DNA of 64,000 bases from NCBI GenBank assembly GCA_024225395.1, contig JAAEMR010000065.1, positions 1-64,000 on the forward strand, in the 5' to 3' direction. This stretch comes from Gammaproteobacteria bacterium (lineage in GTDB: Bacteria; Pseudomonadota; Gammaproteobacteria; GCA-001735895). Shown piece after piece: positions 45,991 through 54,923 of the stretch (positions within the stretch are counted from its first letter, which is position 1; each line of letters starts with the position of its first letter). Position numbers and translations under genes: made by a program. The notes beneath the pieces are model-generated. The model worked only from the letters and a program-made list of their open reading frames with translations. It ran no database searches and had not been told where the DNA came from.

Positions 45991-47252
45991 GTACTTCATT
46001 TGAGCAGGGTATTAATACCTTAAAAGAAGTGATAGATGCACCTATTGCATCCTATTTTTCCAGTTGTACTAATTGTGGTTTATGTGCCAGAGCCTGTATC
46101 TTTTACACGGAAACTGAAAACCCGAAATACACACCCATAAGACGTGTCGAGCCGATGCGAAGAATTTGGGAACAGGAATTTACACTGGTAGGTAAAGCAA
46201 AAAAAGCACTGGGTCTTTCTAAGGAAGTTACCGAACAGGATTTAAAAGACTGCGTAGAACTGGCTTTTGAAAGCTGCACAACCTGTGGTCGCTGTAGCAT
46301 GGTCTGTCCGGTAGGTAATGATATTATTTATATGATTCGCCGTATGCGAGAAGGTTTGACCTCAGCGGGACTGGCTCCAAAATCTCTACAGGAAGCAGCA
46401 GTCAGAACTCTGGAGAAGGGTAGTGTCATGGGATTTCCCATGAAAACCCTGGAAGCTATGGTGAAAGCTGCAGAAAAAGAAACCGGTATTGACATAAATA
46501 TTGATAAACCTGATGTTGATTATCTGTTGCTACTATCTTCAGCTGAAGTTATGCAATTTAATGAAATTATTGCTTCCCTTGCGCAAATATTTAAAGAAGC
46601 TGGTGTTAGCTGGACATTTAGTTCCATTGCCCATGAAGCGGGTAACCCGGGAATGCACATGGGAGCCTCTGATATTGAAGCACAGATGATAAATAGAATT
46701 GTTCAGGCTGCTGAAGAGTTGAACATTAAAAATGTCATCAGTCCTGAATGTGGTCATGCATATATGGCTATTCGATGGGAAGGTCCGAATGTGATTGGTC
46801 GTCCCTATCCTTTCAAGGTTTATCATATTATTGAGGTTCTGGATCAACTCAGGGAACAGGGCAGGTTAAAAACTAGCGGTAGTGAATTAGATAGAATTAC
46901 TTTCCATGATCCTTGTCAGGCTGCACGTCGAGGAGGTGTCAATCAACCTCAACGCAACTTGCTGAACATGGTGTCTTCCAACTTTATTGAAATGAAAGAC
47001 AGTCAGGCCTGTAACTGGTGCTGTGGAGGTGGAGGTGGAATGAATACCATTGAAAAAGCTGAGCCACTGATGCAAAAAGTATTTAATCGTAAAAGAAACC
47101 AGATAGAAGAGCTGGATGTCACAACGGTTGTTACCATGTGTGCAACCTGTCGAAATACACTCGAAGAAGGTATCGAAAACAATAACATGAATGTTGAGGT
47201 ACTGGGTCTGACCGAGCTGGTTGCAAACCACCTGTTGAAGGAGAAAAAATAA
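45987..47252 (+). CDS. isp2: hydrogenase-associated HdrD-like iron-sulfur protein Isp2
   Basis: 421 residues. Two ferredoxin motifs are present, CTNCGLCARAC (about 27-37) and CTTCGRCSMVCP (about 98-109), with an unusual short third spacing. Two CCG-type domains follow, with SPECGHAYMA and DPCQAARRGG, and then CNWCCGGGGGMNT and TMCATCRNTLEEG. This is the layout of heterodisulfide-reductase subunit D. With Isp1 it would connect the hydrogenase to quinones or a sulfur/disulfide acceptor. Its stop overlaps the hynL start by 1 base. Confidence 0.92.
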   Translation: MSTSFEQGINTLKEVIDAPIASYFSSCTNCGLCARACIFYTETENPKYTPIRRVEPMRRIWEQEFTLVGKAKKALGLSKEVTEQDLKDCVELAFESCTTCGRCSMVCPVGNDIIYMIRRMREGLTSAGLAPKSLQEAAVRTLEKGSVMGFPMKTLEAMVKAAEKETGIDINIDKPDVDYLLLLSSAEVMQFNEIIASLAQIFKEAGVSWTFSSIAHEAGNPGMHMGASDIEAQMINRIVQAAEELNIKNVISPECGHAYMAIRWEGPNVIGRPYPFKVYHIIEVLDQLREQGRLKTSGSELDRITFHDPCQAARRGGVNQPQRNLLNMVSSNFIEMKDSQACNWCCGGGGGMNTIEKAEPLMQKVFNRKRNQIEELDVTTVVTMCATCRNTLEEGIENNNMNVEVLGLTELVANHLLKEKK

Positions 47253-48988
47253 TGAGCGATCGTATAGTCGTTGACCCTGTCACGCGTATTGAAGGGCATT
47301 TACGTATCGAAGCTGAAACTGATGCCAGTGGTAATATCATTGGTGCATCGAGTGCTGGAACCATGATTCGTGGTATTGAATTGATTTTGCAAGGTCGAGA
47401 TCCTCGTGATGCCTGGGCTTATGCTCAGCGTATCTGTGGTGTCTGTACTTTGGTGCATGGAATCGCGTCGGTTCGCAGTGTTGAAAATGCACTCAATTAT
47501 CAAATTCCTGCAAATGCACAGATTATTAGAAACCTGATGATTGCTGCGCAATATGTGCATGATCATGTGATGCATTTTTACCATTTACATGCGCTTGACT
47601 GGGTGGATGTGGTGTCGGCATTAAAAGCCGATCCAACCGCGACTTCAGTACTTGCCCAGTCATTGTCTAAATGGCCAAAATCATCACCGGGTTATTTCTC
47701 TGATGTGCAAAAGAAAGTTAAAAACTTTGTAGAATCGGGACAACTCGGAATTTTCACCAATGGTTACTGGGGACATCCCGCTTATAAGTTACCGCCTGAG
47801 GCCAATTTAATGGCTGTGGCACATTATCTGGAAGCTTTATCCTGGCAACGTGAAGTGGTGAAGATCCATACTATTTTTGGAGGTAAAAACCCACACCCTA
47901 ATTTCCTGGTAGGTGGCGCACCATCACCCATCAGCGGCGTATCCGGTGATATGGGTGCGACAGCGCTGAATATTCTGGGGCTGCAGGAAATAAGTAACAC
48001 CATTACTAAAATGATGGACTTTGTGGATAATGTTTATGTGCCGGATACCATTGCTATAGCGGGCTTTTACAAGGACTGGTTCAAGCGGGGAGCAGGTGTA
48101 CGCAATTTCATGACCTTTGGAGATATGCCGGAAACTAGCATGGATGATCCATCAAGTTATTTTATTCCCAGTGGTGTAATTCTGGACCGGGATTTGACTA
48201 AAATCCATCCTCTTGATTTAAATGATCCCGAGCAGGTTAAAGAATTTATTGCGCACTCCTATTATGATTATTCTGCTGGCAAAGAGGCCGGGTTGCATCC
48301 TTATGATGGTGAAACCAATTTGAATTATACCGGTCCCAAACCTCCGTATGATTTTCTGGATATCGAAAACAGTTATTCGTGGATGAAGTCACCGCGCTGG
48401 AAAGGTCAGCCGATGGAAGTCGGACCACTGGCCAGGGTGTTGATGTTATATGCCAATGGGCACGAACCCACGCAAGCTTTAACTAACAGTGTTTTGAAGA
48501 AACTGGATGTACCGATTGATGCTTTGTATTCCACTCTGGGCAGAACAGCCGCCCGGACACTGGAAACCAAATTGATCGGGGATAAAATGCAAAGCTGGCT
48601 GGGTAAACTGATTGGCAATATCAAAGCGGGTGACCTGAGTGTGCATAATGATGAACTGTGGGAACCTTCAAGCTGGCCATCTGAAGCAAAAGGTGTTGGT
48701 TTTATGGAAGCACCTCGTGGAGCACTGGCTCACTGGATCGTGATCAAGGATGAAAAAATAGCTAACTATCAGGCGGTTGTACCATCCACCTGGAATGCTG
48801 GTCCAAGAGATGTGGATGGACAGGATGGGCCTTATGAAGCGGCTTTGACTGATAATCATCAGCTTCATGACCCTAAACAACCGGTAGAAATTCTGCGGAC
48901 TATTCACAGTTTTGATCCCTGTATTGCCTGTGCCGTGCATGTGACAGATCCCGAAGGAGAAGAGCTGGTTAAGGTGAAAGTTCGCTAA
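47252..48988 (+). CDS. hynL: [NiFe] hydrogenase large subunit, Isp type (HynL)
   Basis: 578 residues. The N-terminal nickel motif is RICGVC (Cys62, Cys65) and the C-terminal one is DPCIACAVH (Cys557, Cys560, His563). A 15-residue tail after His563 is the peptide removed by the maturation protease. The opening DPVTRIEGHLRIE is the family hallmark. It holds the NiFe(CN)2CO site that oxidises or forms H2. It is the last gene of the operon, followed by a clear terminator. Confidence 0.96.
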   Translation: MSDRIVVDPVTRIEGHLRIEAETDASGNIIGASSAGTMIRGIELILQGRDPRDAWAYAQRICGVCTLVHGIASVRSVENALNYQIPANAQIIRNLMIAAQYVHDHVMHFYHLHALDWVDVVSALKADPTATSVLAQSLSKWPKSSPGYFSDVQKKVKNFVESGQLGIFTNGYWGHPAYKLPPEANLMAVAHYLEALSWQREVVKIHTIFGGKNPHPNFLVGGAPSPISGVSGDMGATALNILGLQEISNTITKMMDFVDNVYVPDTIAIAGFYKDWFKRGAGVRNFMTFGDMPETSMDDPSSYFIPSGVILDRDLTKIHPLDLNDPEQVKEFIAHSYYDYSAGKEAGLHPYDGETNLNYTGPKPPYDFLDIENSYSWMKSPRWKGQPMEVGPLARVLMLYANGHEPTQALTNSVLKKLDVPIDALYSTLGRTAARTLETKLIGDKMQSWLGKLIGNIKAGDLSVHNDELWEPSSWPSEAKGVGFMEAPRGALAHWIVIKDEKIANYQAVVPSTWNAGPRDVDGQDGPYEAALTDNHQLHDPKQPVEILRTIHSFDPCIACAVHVTDPEGEELVKVKVR

Positions 48989-49011
48989 CCTTTTCAAAAC
49001 TTAGAAGACTG

Positions 49012-49040
49012 CTCACTAAATTTTTAGTGAGTGGTTTTTT
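49012..49040 (+). terminator. intrinsic terminator after hynL
   Basis: CTCACTAA (49012-49019) and TTAGTGAG (49024-49031) pair around a short loop, followed by TGG and a run of six T. It ends the hydrogenase operon. The adjacent gene is convergent, so it may serve both directions. Confidence 0.8.
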
Positions 49041-49044
49041 CTGC

Positions 49045-49803
49045 CTAAAAATAAAATGCGGCTGCACTACCGCAGACCGTCATGATAAACAGGAACCATT
49101 TGAGTGACTCCGGTTTGGCCTTGATGGCCAACTTTACGCCATGGTGAGCGCCAACCATCATGGTAGAGGCCAGTATTAACCCTGGAACCCATGCCACCTG
49201 ATCACGCAAAATAAAGATAGCTAAAGCGATGCTGGTAAACCCCAGAGTACATAAAAGTTTTAGTGCATTTGATTTGACCAGGTCGTATCGTAATGAACCA
49301 GCTAACGCAATGATGAGTACAAAGCCAACACCGGCCTGGACAAAACCGCCATATAATCCGGATAAAAATAACATCACCCAGGAAGAGGGTGTCTGCCTGA
49401 CCCTGTTAGGAATGGTACCCGGTTCAGGCATGACAACTGATGGCTTAATTAGAATGACTAACGACAGACTTATCATGGTGATCAATAGAACGGGTTTAAG
49501 ATATGAGACTGGCGCATAGGACGCCGCCAGAGCACCTAAAATCCCACCCAGTGATAATGGAATAAAAATGCCCTTTATATCATGTAATGGAAGTTCTCCA
49601 TGCCCATGAAAGGCTTTAGCTCCCCAGATAGCCTGCAGGAAAACACCTACACGATTGGTTGCATTGGCGATATCGGCAGGTAGACCAAATACCATCAATG
49701 CAGGCAGGGTCAGGTTAGAACCTCCACCTGCCAGAGTATTAATAATACCGGCAATGTAACCTAGAACCAGTAATGCGATAATTTGTAGAAAATCAAATTC
49801 CAT
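49045..49803 (-). CDS. TSUP-family permease (TauE/SafE type)
   Basis: 252 residues with about eight membrane segments in two related halves. Each half carries the family signature region: GYIAGIINTLAGGGSNLTLPAL near the N-terminus and LSGLYGGFVQAGVGFVLIIALA in the middle. The family exports or imports sulfite, sulfonates or small organic anions. In a possible sulfur oxidizer a sulfur substrate is attractive but not shown by sequence. It is transcribed toward hynL. Confidence 0.88.
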   Translation of the reverse strand: MEFDFLQIIALLVLGYIAGIINTLAGGGSNLTLPALMVFGLPADIANATNRVGVFLQAIWGAKAFHGHGELPLHDIKGIFIPLSLGGILGALAASYAPVSYLKPVLLITMISLSLVILIKPSVVMPEPGTIPNRVRQTPSSWVMLFLSGLYGGFVQAGVGFVLIIALAGSLRYDLVKSNALKLLCTLGFTSIALAIFILRDQVAWVPGLILASTMMVGAHHGVKLAIKAKPESLKWFLFIMTVCGSAAAFYF

Positions 49804-49842
49804 AGTATTTCAAGTAACTTAAGACAATAGAGAAAGAAATCT

Positions 49843-50059
49843 CACCACGAAGTACACGAACGCCTACACGGATAGGTAGGTAGAGCAGCGCAGGAGCAGT
49901 TGCGAGATCACCAGGGTATTAAAAAGAGAATAGCTAAATACCTTCTATTAAAGAAGGTTTTGAGTTATATAGTTTCTTTGGCTTAGTTTCAATACCTGCT
50001 TCAGAGTCAGTGCTATAAATACCTTAATAATCTTCGTATTTTCTGTGCGTTTCGTGGTG
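49843..50059. repeat. family A inverted-repeat element, copy 4, with nested repeat
   Basis: The left arm CACCACGAAGTACACGAA (49843-49860) and right arm 50032-50059 (ending CGTTTCGTGGTG) bound the element. The nested block 49878-49906 (GAGCAGCGCAGGAGCAGTTG) matches that in copy 2. The remaining centre is AT-rich and no gene is seen. It lies between the TSUP gene and the HDOD pseudogene. Confidence 0.75.
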
Positions 50060-50069
50060 ATATATTATT

Positions 50070-50937
50070 TTATTTTTTAGCCAGAAATGCCAGTGCTTTA
50101 CTGCTTAAAGAAATTAATTGCTTGTATTGAGTAAAGTCTTTTTCCGTGATCGGAATTGTTGATTTACTGTGGTCGGTATAAATAATAGCAACTGGTTTTT
50201 CACCGTTAAAAAGTGACGTAGCTAATAACTTTTTTGTCATGATGTTGGCAAGCAGGCTTTTTGGAACGATATGCTCATATTTTTGAAGTTGCTTTGATTA
50301 ACCCGGATAGACTGATTAGCTGCCAGTACAGAGAATTGGTAGAACTTAGAAGTAACAATGTCCACAGGTTGTTGTAAAAAGTCGGCAAATTGCTGAAAGT
50401 TTTACTGTTGAATTACTGTATACCAACCGTGCTCGCTTTGCTGGCAGAGTTTTGCAATAAAAAACAATATTTTTCTTTCTGGTCTTTACTGTGTTTATGG
50501 GGTTGAGAATTTATAATGATTTCAGGAAGGTTAAACTTCTGACATAAAGCTTCAGTTAATTGAGAGAAAGTGAAACCAGAATAATTTACTTCTTCACCTG
50601 ATGAACTGCCTGAGCGGATATATTGTAGTGATCAAAATCATAAACACAGCACAAAACTTCGCCTGAATTAGTAAGTAATGCGCAGGTTTTTAACCGGTCA
50701 ATATTGGGGTAGCCATTTTCAGCAGACCATTCAGTTACCTGTATTGGCACCTCGATTGGTATTAACTTTTTTGAGTATTTCCAGTGATAACCCTGGGTCA
50801 CTGGCGGTGAAGGACGCTATATCCTGTGATCTTTTTTCCTGTTCAAGAAGTTCTATGATCTCATCATAAGTATGCTGGGTTTCAGGAATGGTGTCAGAGT
50901 GATTTTGTAGCTAATTAATTGCTTTTGAAATTGGCAT
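50070..50937 (-). pseudogene. broken HDOD-type signalling protein
   Basis: On the minus strand, pieces of one protein lie in different frames. The 5' piece, after an early in-frame stop, reads EIIELLEQEKRSQDIASFTA then SDPGLSLEILKKVN. A middle piece (50586-50801) and a C-terminal piece LLATSLFNGEKPVAIIYTDH then SKSTIPITEKDFTQYKQL run to a TAA at 50070-50072. The SDP.LSLE.LKKVN block is typical of HDOD domains. At least two frameshifts and one nonsense codon are needed. It is downstream of the PilZ gene. Confidence 0.65.
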
Positions 50938-50951
50938 TTTATAATTCTGAT

Positions 50952-51527
50952 TTATGTTTTTTCTTCAAACCTTGCAGCACCCAGAGACTTTAATTGTTTG
51001 CCATGAACATGTTTAACCAGTATTTCCCTGTCAGCTTCATGTATATGCTCGAAATCTAGAGAGGTTGTGTATCCCCCCTGGGCCTTATCATTTTGATGGC
51101 AGTTGATTACTTTGGCGAAAATTACTATTTTTTGCTGACCCGGTAAAAGCAGTAAGTTTAACTCAACAATATCATCTCTATAGACTCGTTCATTAGACGT
51201 AAAGGAAATGCCCTGTGCACTAATATTAACGTTTGTTTCCTGGGTAGGGAAATTCTCATCATTGGATAAAAAATTTTCAGTCAACAGATCCAGCTGTTCC
51301 TGCAATACTGATAGGTAACGGCCTAGTTCGGGCATTTTGTTGTTTATATGCTGCAAATCTACCTGGTGCTGTTCCAGCTTATAGTTGAATTCATTTCTCA
51401 GAGAAAATTGATGCTGATCATTCCAGAAGCTTTCTAGCCTTTGTTCAAGTTCCTTTTTTTCTATAACCTGAGAATTCAGGCCAACTATATCCTCTATCCT
51501 GAAAAAACGTCGGCGTTCTTTACTCAT
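50952..51527 (-). CDS. PilZ-domain protein, third gene of the stator operon
   Basis: 191 residues. The c-di-GMP motifs are present as ERRRFFRIED (RxxxR, residues about 4-13) and VNISAQGISF (D/NxSxxG-like, about 99-108). A helical insert lies between them (residues about 20-90), with QRLESFWNDQHQFSLRNEF. The C-terminus continues the beta barrel (GYTTSLDFEHI). It follows pomB after 1 base. YcgR-type PilZ proteins act on flagellar motors, so this may be a c-di-GMP-dependent brake on the adjacent stator; that is inference. Confidence 0.85.
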   Translation of the reverse strand: MSKERRRFFRIEDIVGLNSQVIEKKELEQRLESFWNDQHQFSLRNEFNYKLEQHQVDLQHINNKMPELGRYLSVLQEQLDLLTENFLSNDENFPTQETNVNISAQGISFTSNERVYRDDIVELNLLLLPGQQKIVIFAKVINCHQNDKAQGGYTTSLDFEHIHEADREILVKHVHGKQLKSLGAARFEEKT

Positions 51528-51528
51528 A

Positions 51529-52428
51529 CTACTTTTCCTTTAAGAAGTCTATGTTGTCAGCCGGAGAGTCCACCTTGATAGATTCTGTATTACCGTGCAA
51601 AACGCTAATTTCTACCCTGCGGTTTTGTGCTCTGTTTTCCCAGCTATCGTTTGGAACCAGGGGCAGGTTATCTGAGTGTGCTCTAATTTCCATACGCTCA
51701 GGATCGATAGCACCATTCTGGATAAAAAAATGTACCACAGTGGCAGCACGTTTTGCTGAAAGATCCCAGTTGGAACGAAACTGTTTAGTTTCTATGGGAA
51801 TATCGTCAGTATGACCCGAGATGATGAAATGTCCGTCACGTTGATTTAATACCTGGGCTATTTGCAAAAGAACTGGTTCAAAATCAGGTTTAAGGTTAGC
51901 TTTACCCGAACCAAAAGAACCTTTTTCCCGAATACGAATTAATACTCTATCGGCAAAAGCTTCCACTTCTATCAAACCCTGTCCAATAGCGTCAGCTAAT
52001 TCTTCTTTTAACTCTTCAGCTTCTTCCTGAGCCATTTTTTCAGCCTGTTCTGCCGCCATGGCTTCTGCCTGTGCCAGTGACTGGTCATTTTGAGTAGTGG
52101 AATCGGTGAAGTCGAGATTTGTTTTAGAAGTATCCGTGGTCTGTTCCCTCATGATTTCCAAAGGTGTTACCTCAATGGGTTTACCTGGACTGTATTGCTG
52201 GGCAATAACACTGGTGCCTTTGGGAATTTCTGTGGCTATAACATCTCGTTGTACACCAAATGCCATTTTCATTGCACCGGCTACCTGCTTGTACTTCAGT
52301 ACGTCCATTTCAGCAAAAGATAATAACAGTACAAAAAAGCACATTAACAGTGACATTAAATCTGCAAAAGTGGCCAGCCATGGAGGCAGGCCTTCTTCAC
52401 AAACCGGGCATTCGCATTCTTCACTCAT
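51529..52428 (-). CDS. pomB: flagellar stator protein PomB/MotB
   Basis: 299 residues. The N-terminus is Cys-rich (EECECPVCEE) and leads to PPWLATFADLMSLLMCFFVL, in which Asp23 is the ion-carrying residue; this segment closely resembles Vibrio PomB. The plug/linker is followed by a C-terminal OmpA-like peptidoglycan-binding domain (IISGHTDDIPI, NWDLSAKRAATVVHFF, NRAQNRRVEISV). A Gln/Glu/Ala-rich helix lies at about 115-145. With PomA it forms the torque unit. No flagellar genes are in the window. Confidence 0.9.
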   Translation of the reverse strand: MSEECECPVCEEGLPPWLATFADLMSLLMCFFVLLLSFAEMDVLKYKQVAGAMKMAFGVQRDVIATEIPKGTSVIAQQYSPGKPIEVTPLEIMREQTTDTSKTNLDFTDSTTQNDQSLAQAEAMAAEQAEKMAQEEAEELKEELADAIGQGLIEVEAFADRVLIRIREKGSFGSGKANLKPDFEPVLLQIAQVLNQRDGHFIISGHTDDIPIETKQFRSNWDLSAKRAATVVHFFIQNGAIDPERMEIRAHSDNLPLVPNDSWENRAQNRRVEISVLHGNTESIKVDSPADNIDFLKEK

Positions 52429-52443
52429 GACTTAATGTTCTGA

Positions 52444-53199
52444 TTAATCATCTGTTGAACGATTATTTTCAGGTAGAAATGCACTTAATAATTGCTGCAT
52501 AACACGAGGATTGGTTCCATCCTGAATAGCTGAAATCGATTCCAGTATTAAAGATTTGTTGAGTTTTTCTGATTCTGCAATCAATATTAATTTTTCAGCT
52601 AGTGGTGAAGCGAAAGCATTAGCAATTATAGCGCCGTATAATGTAGTTAATAATGCAATGGCCATGGCAGGACCAATGGCAGAAGGGTCGCTCATATTAG
52701 ATAACATTTGCACCAGGCCAATAAGTGTACCGATCATGCCCATGGCAGGAGCATATACAGCTATGGCTTTAAACATATCGGCGCCTTTAGCATGGCGTTT
52801 AATTGTCAGGTCAATATCCTTGGATAGCAGGTTGTTGACTATTTCCGGGGAGTGACCGTCAATGCACAGCCCGATTCCTTTTTCGAGGAAAGAATTGCTT
52901 ATTTCGCGTCCTTCTAAGGCTAGCAAACCTTCTTTACGAGATATGTTCGCCATTTCGACGGCTTCTTCGATCAAATTGGAAGGTTTGTCCATTTTGTATA
53001 TAAAACCTTTCATGCCTACTTTAAATGAACCTAAAAAGTCAGCCAGAGTTACGCGCATTAATGTTGCACCCAGAGTGCCGCCCACTACCACTAGTATTGA
53101 AGGAACATTGACAAAAATGATGAAAGGACCGCCCATTCCAATCGCACTACCAATGATACCGAATGCGAGCAGAATACCGACAAGACTTGCTATATCCAT
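52444..53199 (-). CDS. pomA: flagellar stator protein PomA/MotA
   Basis: About 251 residues from the ATG at 53199 (MDIASLVGILLAFGIIGSAI); an in-frame ATG at 53211 adds four residues. It has four membrane segments, with FVNVPSILVVVGGTLGATLM near the start and ADMFKAIAVYAPAMGMIGTL then IGLVQML in the second half, as in Vibrio PomA. The cytoplasmic loop holds charged residues used for rotor contact. Similarity to PomA/PomB suggests a sodium-driven motor. It precedes pomB by 15 bases. Confidence 0.9.
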   Translation of the reverse strand: MDIASLVGILLAFGIIGSAIGMGGPFIIFVNVPSILVVVGGTLGATLMRVTLADFLGSFKVGMKGFIYKMDKPSNLIEEAVEMANISRKEGLLALEGREISNSFLEKGIGLCIDGHSPEIVNNLLSKDIDLTIKRHAKGADMFKAIAVYAPAMGMIGTLIGLVQMLSNMSDPSAIGPAMAIALLTTLYGAIIANAFASPLAEKLILIAESEKLNKSLILESISAIQDGTNPRVMQQLLSAFLPENNRSTDD

Positions 53200-53408
53200 T
53201 TTTTGATGCACCTACATATTATATTTTAATTGTTAGAGTGTAGTTGATTTTATCTTGGATATTGAAAATATTATTAGCTGGATAAGTTATTAATTTTTTC
53301 TTAAGTTTAGATCGTACTAAACTGATTAAATGGGACATTATTTTAAGTTTATAAAATTATGATCGTTTATTTATAAGTTACCCCGGTTCTTTGCGAAGCC
53401 GGTCACTA

Positions 53409-53449
53409 TTGACTTAAGTCATTTTTCATTGAGCATTATCTCCTACAAT
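53409..53449 (+). promoter_or_regulatory. FNR-type class II promoter for hemN
   Basis: The palindrome TTGACTTAAGTCAT (53409-53422) is a good FNR/Anr box variant. A -10 hexamer TACAAT lies at 53444-53449, 35 bases from the start of the box, the same spacing as in the hydrogenase promoter. The start site would be near 53456. The rest of the 280-base gap upstream shows no gene. Confidence 0.75.
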
Positions 53450-53492
53450 AACTGGATTAAATAACAGTAAATTCAGGACTATTTCTTATATT

Positions 53493-54872
53493 ATGCCGCA
53501 CAAGTTAGATTTTGATCCGACTCTGATCAATAAATATGATAAATCGGGGCCGCGTTATACTTCTTATCCGACAGCGCCTCAGTTTACCACTGAGTATAAT
53601 GCCGATACGTTGAAAACCTGTATTGAACGAAGCAATAGAGAAATTATTCCTGCTCCGCTTTCTTTGTACATTCATATTCCATACTGCGACACAATTTGCT
53701 ATTACTGTGCCTGTAATAAAATTATTACCAAAAATCATTCGGTAAGCGCAGAGTATATTGATTTGCTGGATGCTGAAATGCAAATGATTGCTTCTCTATT
53801 AGACTCTGACAGGGAGCTGGAGCAGTTACACCTGGGTGGAGGTACGCCGACTTTTCTCAATGATGATGAAATGATTGATTTAATTCGCCGGATTGAAGAT
53901 AACTTCACATTTGCAGAGAATTGCGAAATGTCGATAGAGATTGATCCACGTAAAGTTTCCAATGAAACATTGGAGTTACTGACAAATATTGGTTTTAACC
54001 GGATAAGTCTGGGTGTGCAGGATTTTGATAAGAAGGTTCAGCAATCAGTAAACCGGGTGCAAAGCTATGAATTAGTACGGGAACGTCTGGAAACAGCCAG
54101 AAAATTAAATATTAAGTCTATCAATATGGATTTAATTTATGGTTTACCTTTTCAAACGGTTGAAACCTTTGAGAAAACGCTGGATAAGGTCATTGTTCTC
54201 AGACCTGACAGGTTATCAATTTTCAATTATGCCCATTTACCTGATCGTTTTAAGCCGCAAAGACGAATTAATGAAGAAGATTTACCAACTCCAGCCGAGA
54301 AATTAAAAATTTTTGAACTGACTATGAATAAACTGCAGGAAGCGGGTTATGTTTATATTGGTATGGATCATTTTGCTCTGGAAGATGATTCCATGGTGAA
54401 AGCACAGCAGGAAGGTTCGTTACAGAGAAATTTTCAGGGCTATTCTACACATGCGCATACCGATCTGGTTGCTATTGGCGTGAGTTCAATTGGTTCTATA
54501 TCTGATAGCTATAGTCAGAATAGTAGTAATATCGATGATTACCGGGAAATGGTCATGGCCGGTAAATTACCGATTGTTCGTGGACTGGTGATGACTAATG
54601 ATGACCGTTTACGCAAACAGGTTATCAATCAATTGATTTGTCATTTTGAGCTGGATATTAAAAAGTTTGAAGCCGAGTGGGAAATTGACTTTAAACAGTA
54701 TTTTAAATCTGAAATGAAAAAGCTGGATTTAATGGTTGAAGATGGCCTGGTATCAGTTGGTGACGAAATGATCAAGGTTGAGACCAAAGGACGCTTGCTG
54801 ATTAGAAATATCTGTATGGTATTTGATAGTTATCTGAAAGATAACGTAATTAAGTTTTCCAAGGTAATCTAG
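53493..54872 (+). CDS. hemN: oxygen-independent coproporphyrinogen III oxidase (HemN)
   Basis: 459 residues, the length of true HemN. The radical-SAM motif is YCDTICYYCACNK (CX3CX2C plus the extra Cys), with YTSYPTAPQF before it and LGGGTPTFL and SIEIDPRKV after. The C-terminal HemN domain includes YIGMDHFALEDD, GYSTHAHTDLVAIGVSSIG and RLLIRNICMVFD. It decarboxylates coproporphyrinogen III without O2 for heme synthesis. It is preceded by an FNR-type promoter and converges with fnr. Confidence 0.96.
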   Translation: MPHKLDFDPTLINKYDKSGPRYTSYPTAPQFTTEYNADTLKTCIERSNREIIPAPLSLYIHIPYCDTICYYCACNKIITKNHSVSAEYIDLLDAEMQMIASLLDSDRELEQLHLGGGTPTFLNDDEMIDLIRRIEDNFTFAENCEMSIEIDPRKVSNETLELLTNIGFNRISLGVQDFDKKVQQSVNRVQSYELVRERLETARKLNIKSINMDLIYGLPFQTVETFEKTLDKVIVLRPDRLSIFNYAHLPDRFKPQRRINEEDLPTPAEKLKIFELTMNKLQEAGYVYIGMDHFALEDDSMVKAQQEGSLQRNFQGYSTHAHTDLVAIGVSSIGSISDSYSQNSSNIDDYREMVMAGKLPIVRGLVMTNDDRLRKQVINQLICHFELDIKKFEAEWEIDFKQYFKSEMKKLDLMVEDGLVSVGDEMIKVETKGRLLIRNICMVFDSYLKDNVIKFSKVI

Positions 54873-54877
54873 TTATT

Positions 54878-54897
54878 GCGCAGCCTTGCTGCTGCGC
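54878..54897. terminator. bidirectional hairpin between hemN and fnr
   Basis: GCGCAGC (54878-54884) and GCTGCGC (54891-54897) form a 7-bp GC-rich stem around a 6-base loop. Short A/T stretches flank it on both sides but no long T-run. It lies between two convergent stops, where a shared terminator is expected. Confidence 0.65.
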
Positions 54898-54923
54898 TAA
54901 TTTCACGATTTGATGTTGCAAAT

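Noticed and set aside
52862-53206. 114-codon plus-strand frame opposite pomA
   Set aside because: It is antisense to conserved PomA helices and has low-complexity Ser/Pro/Ile composition.
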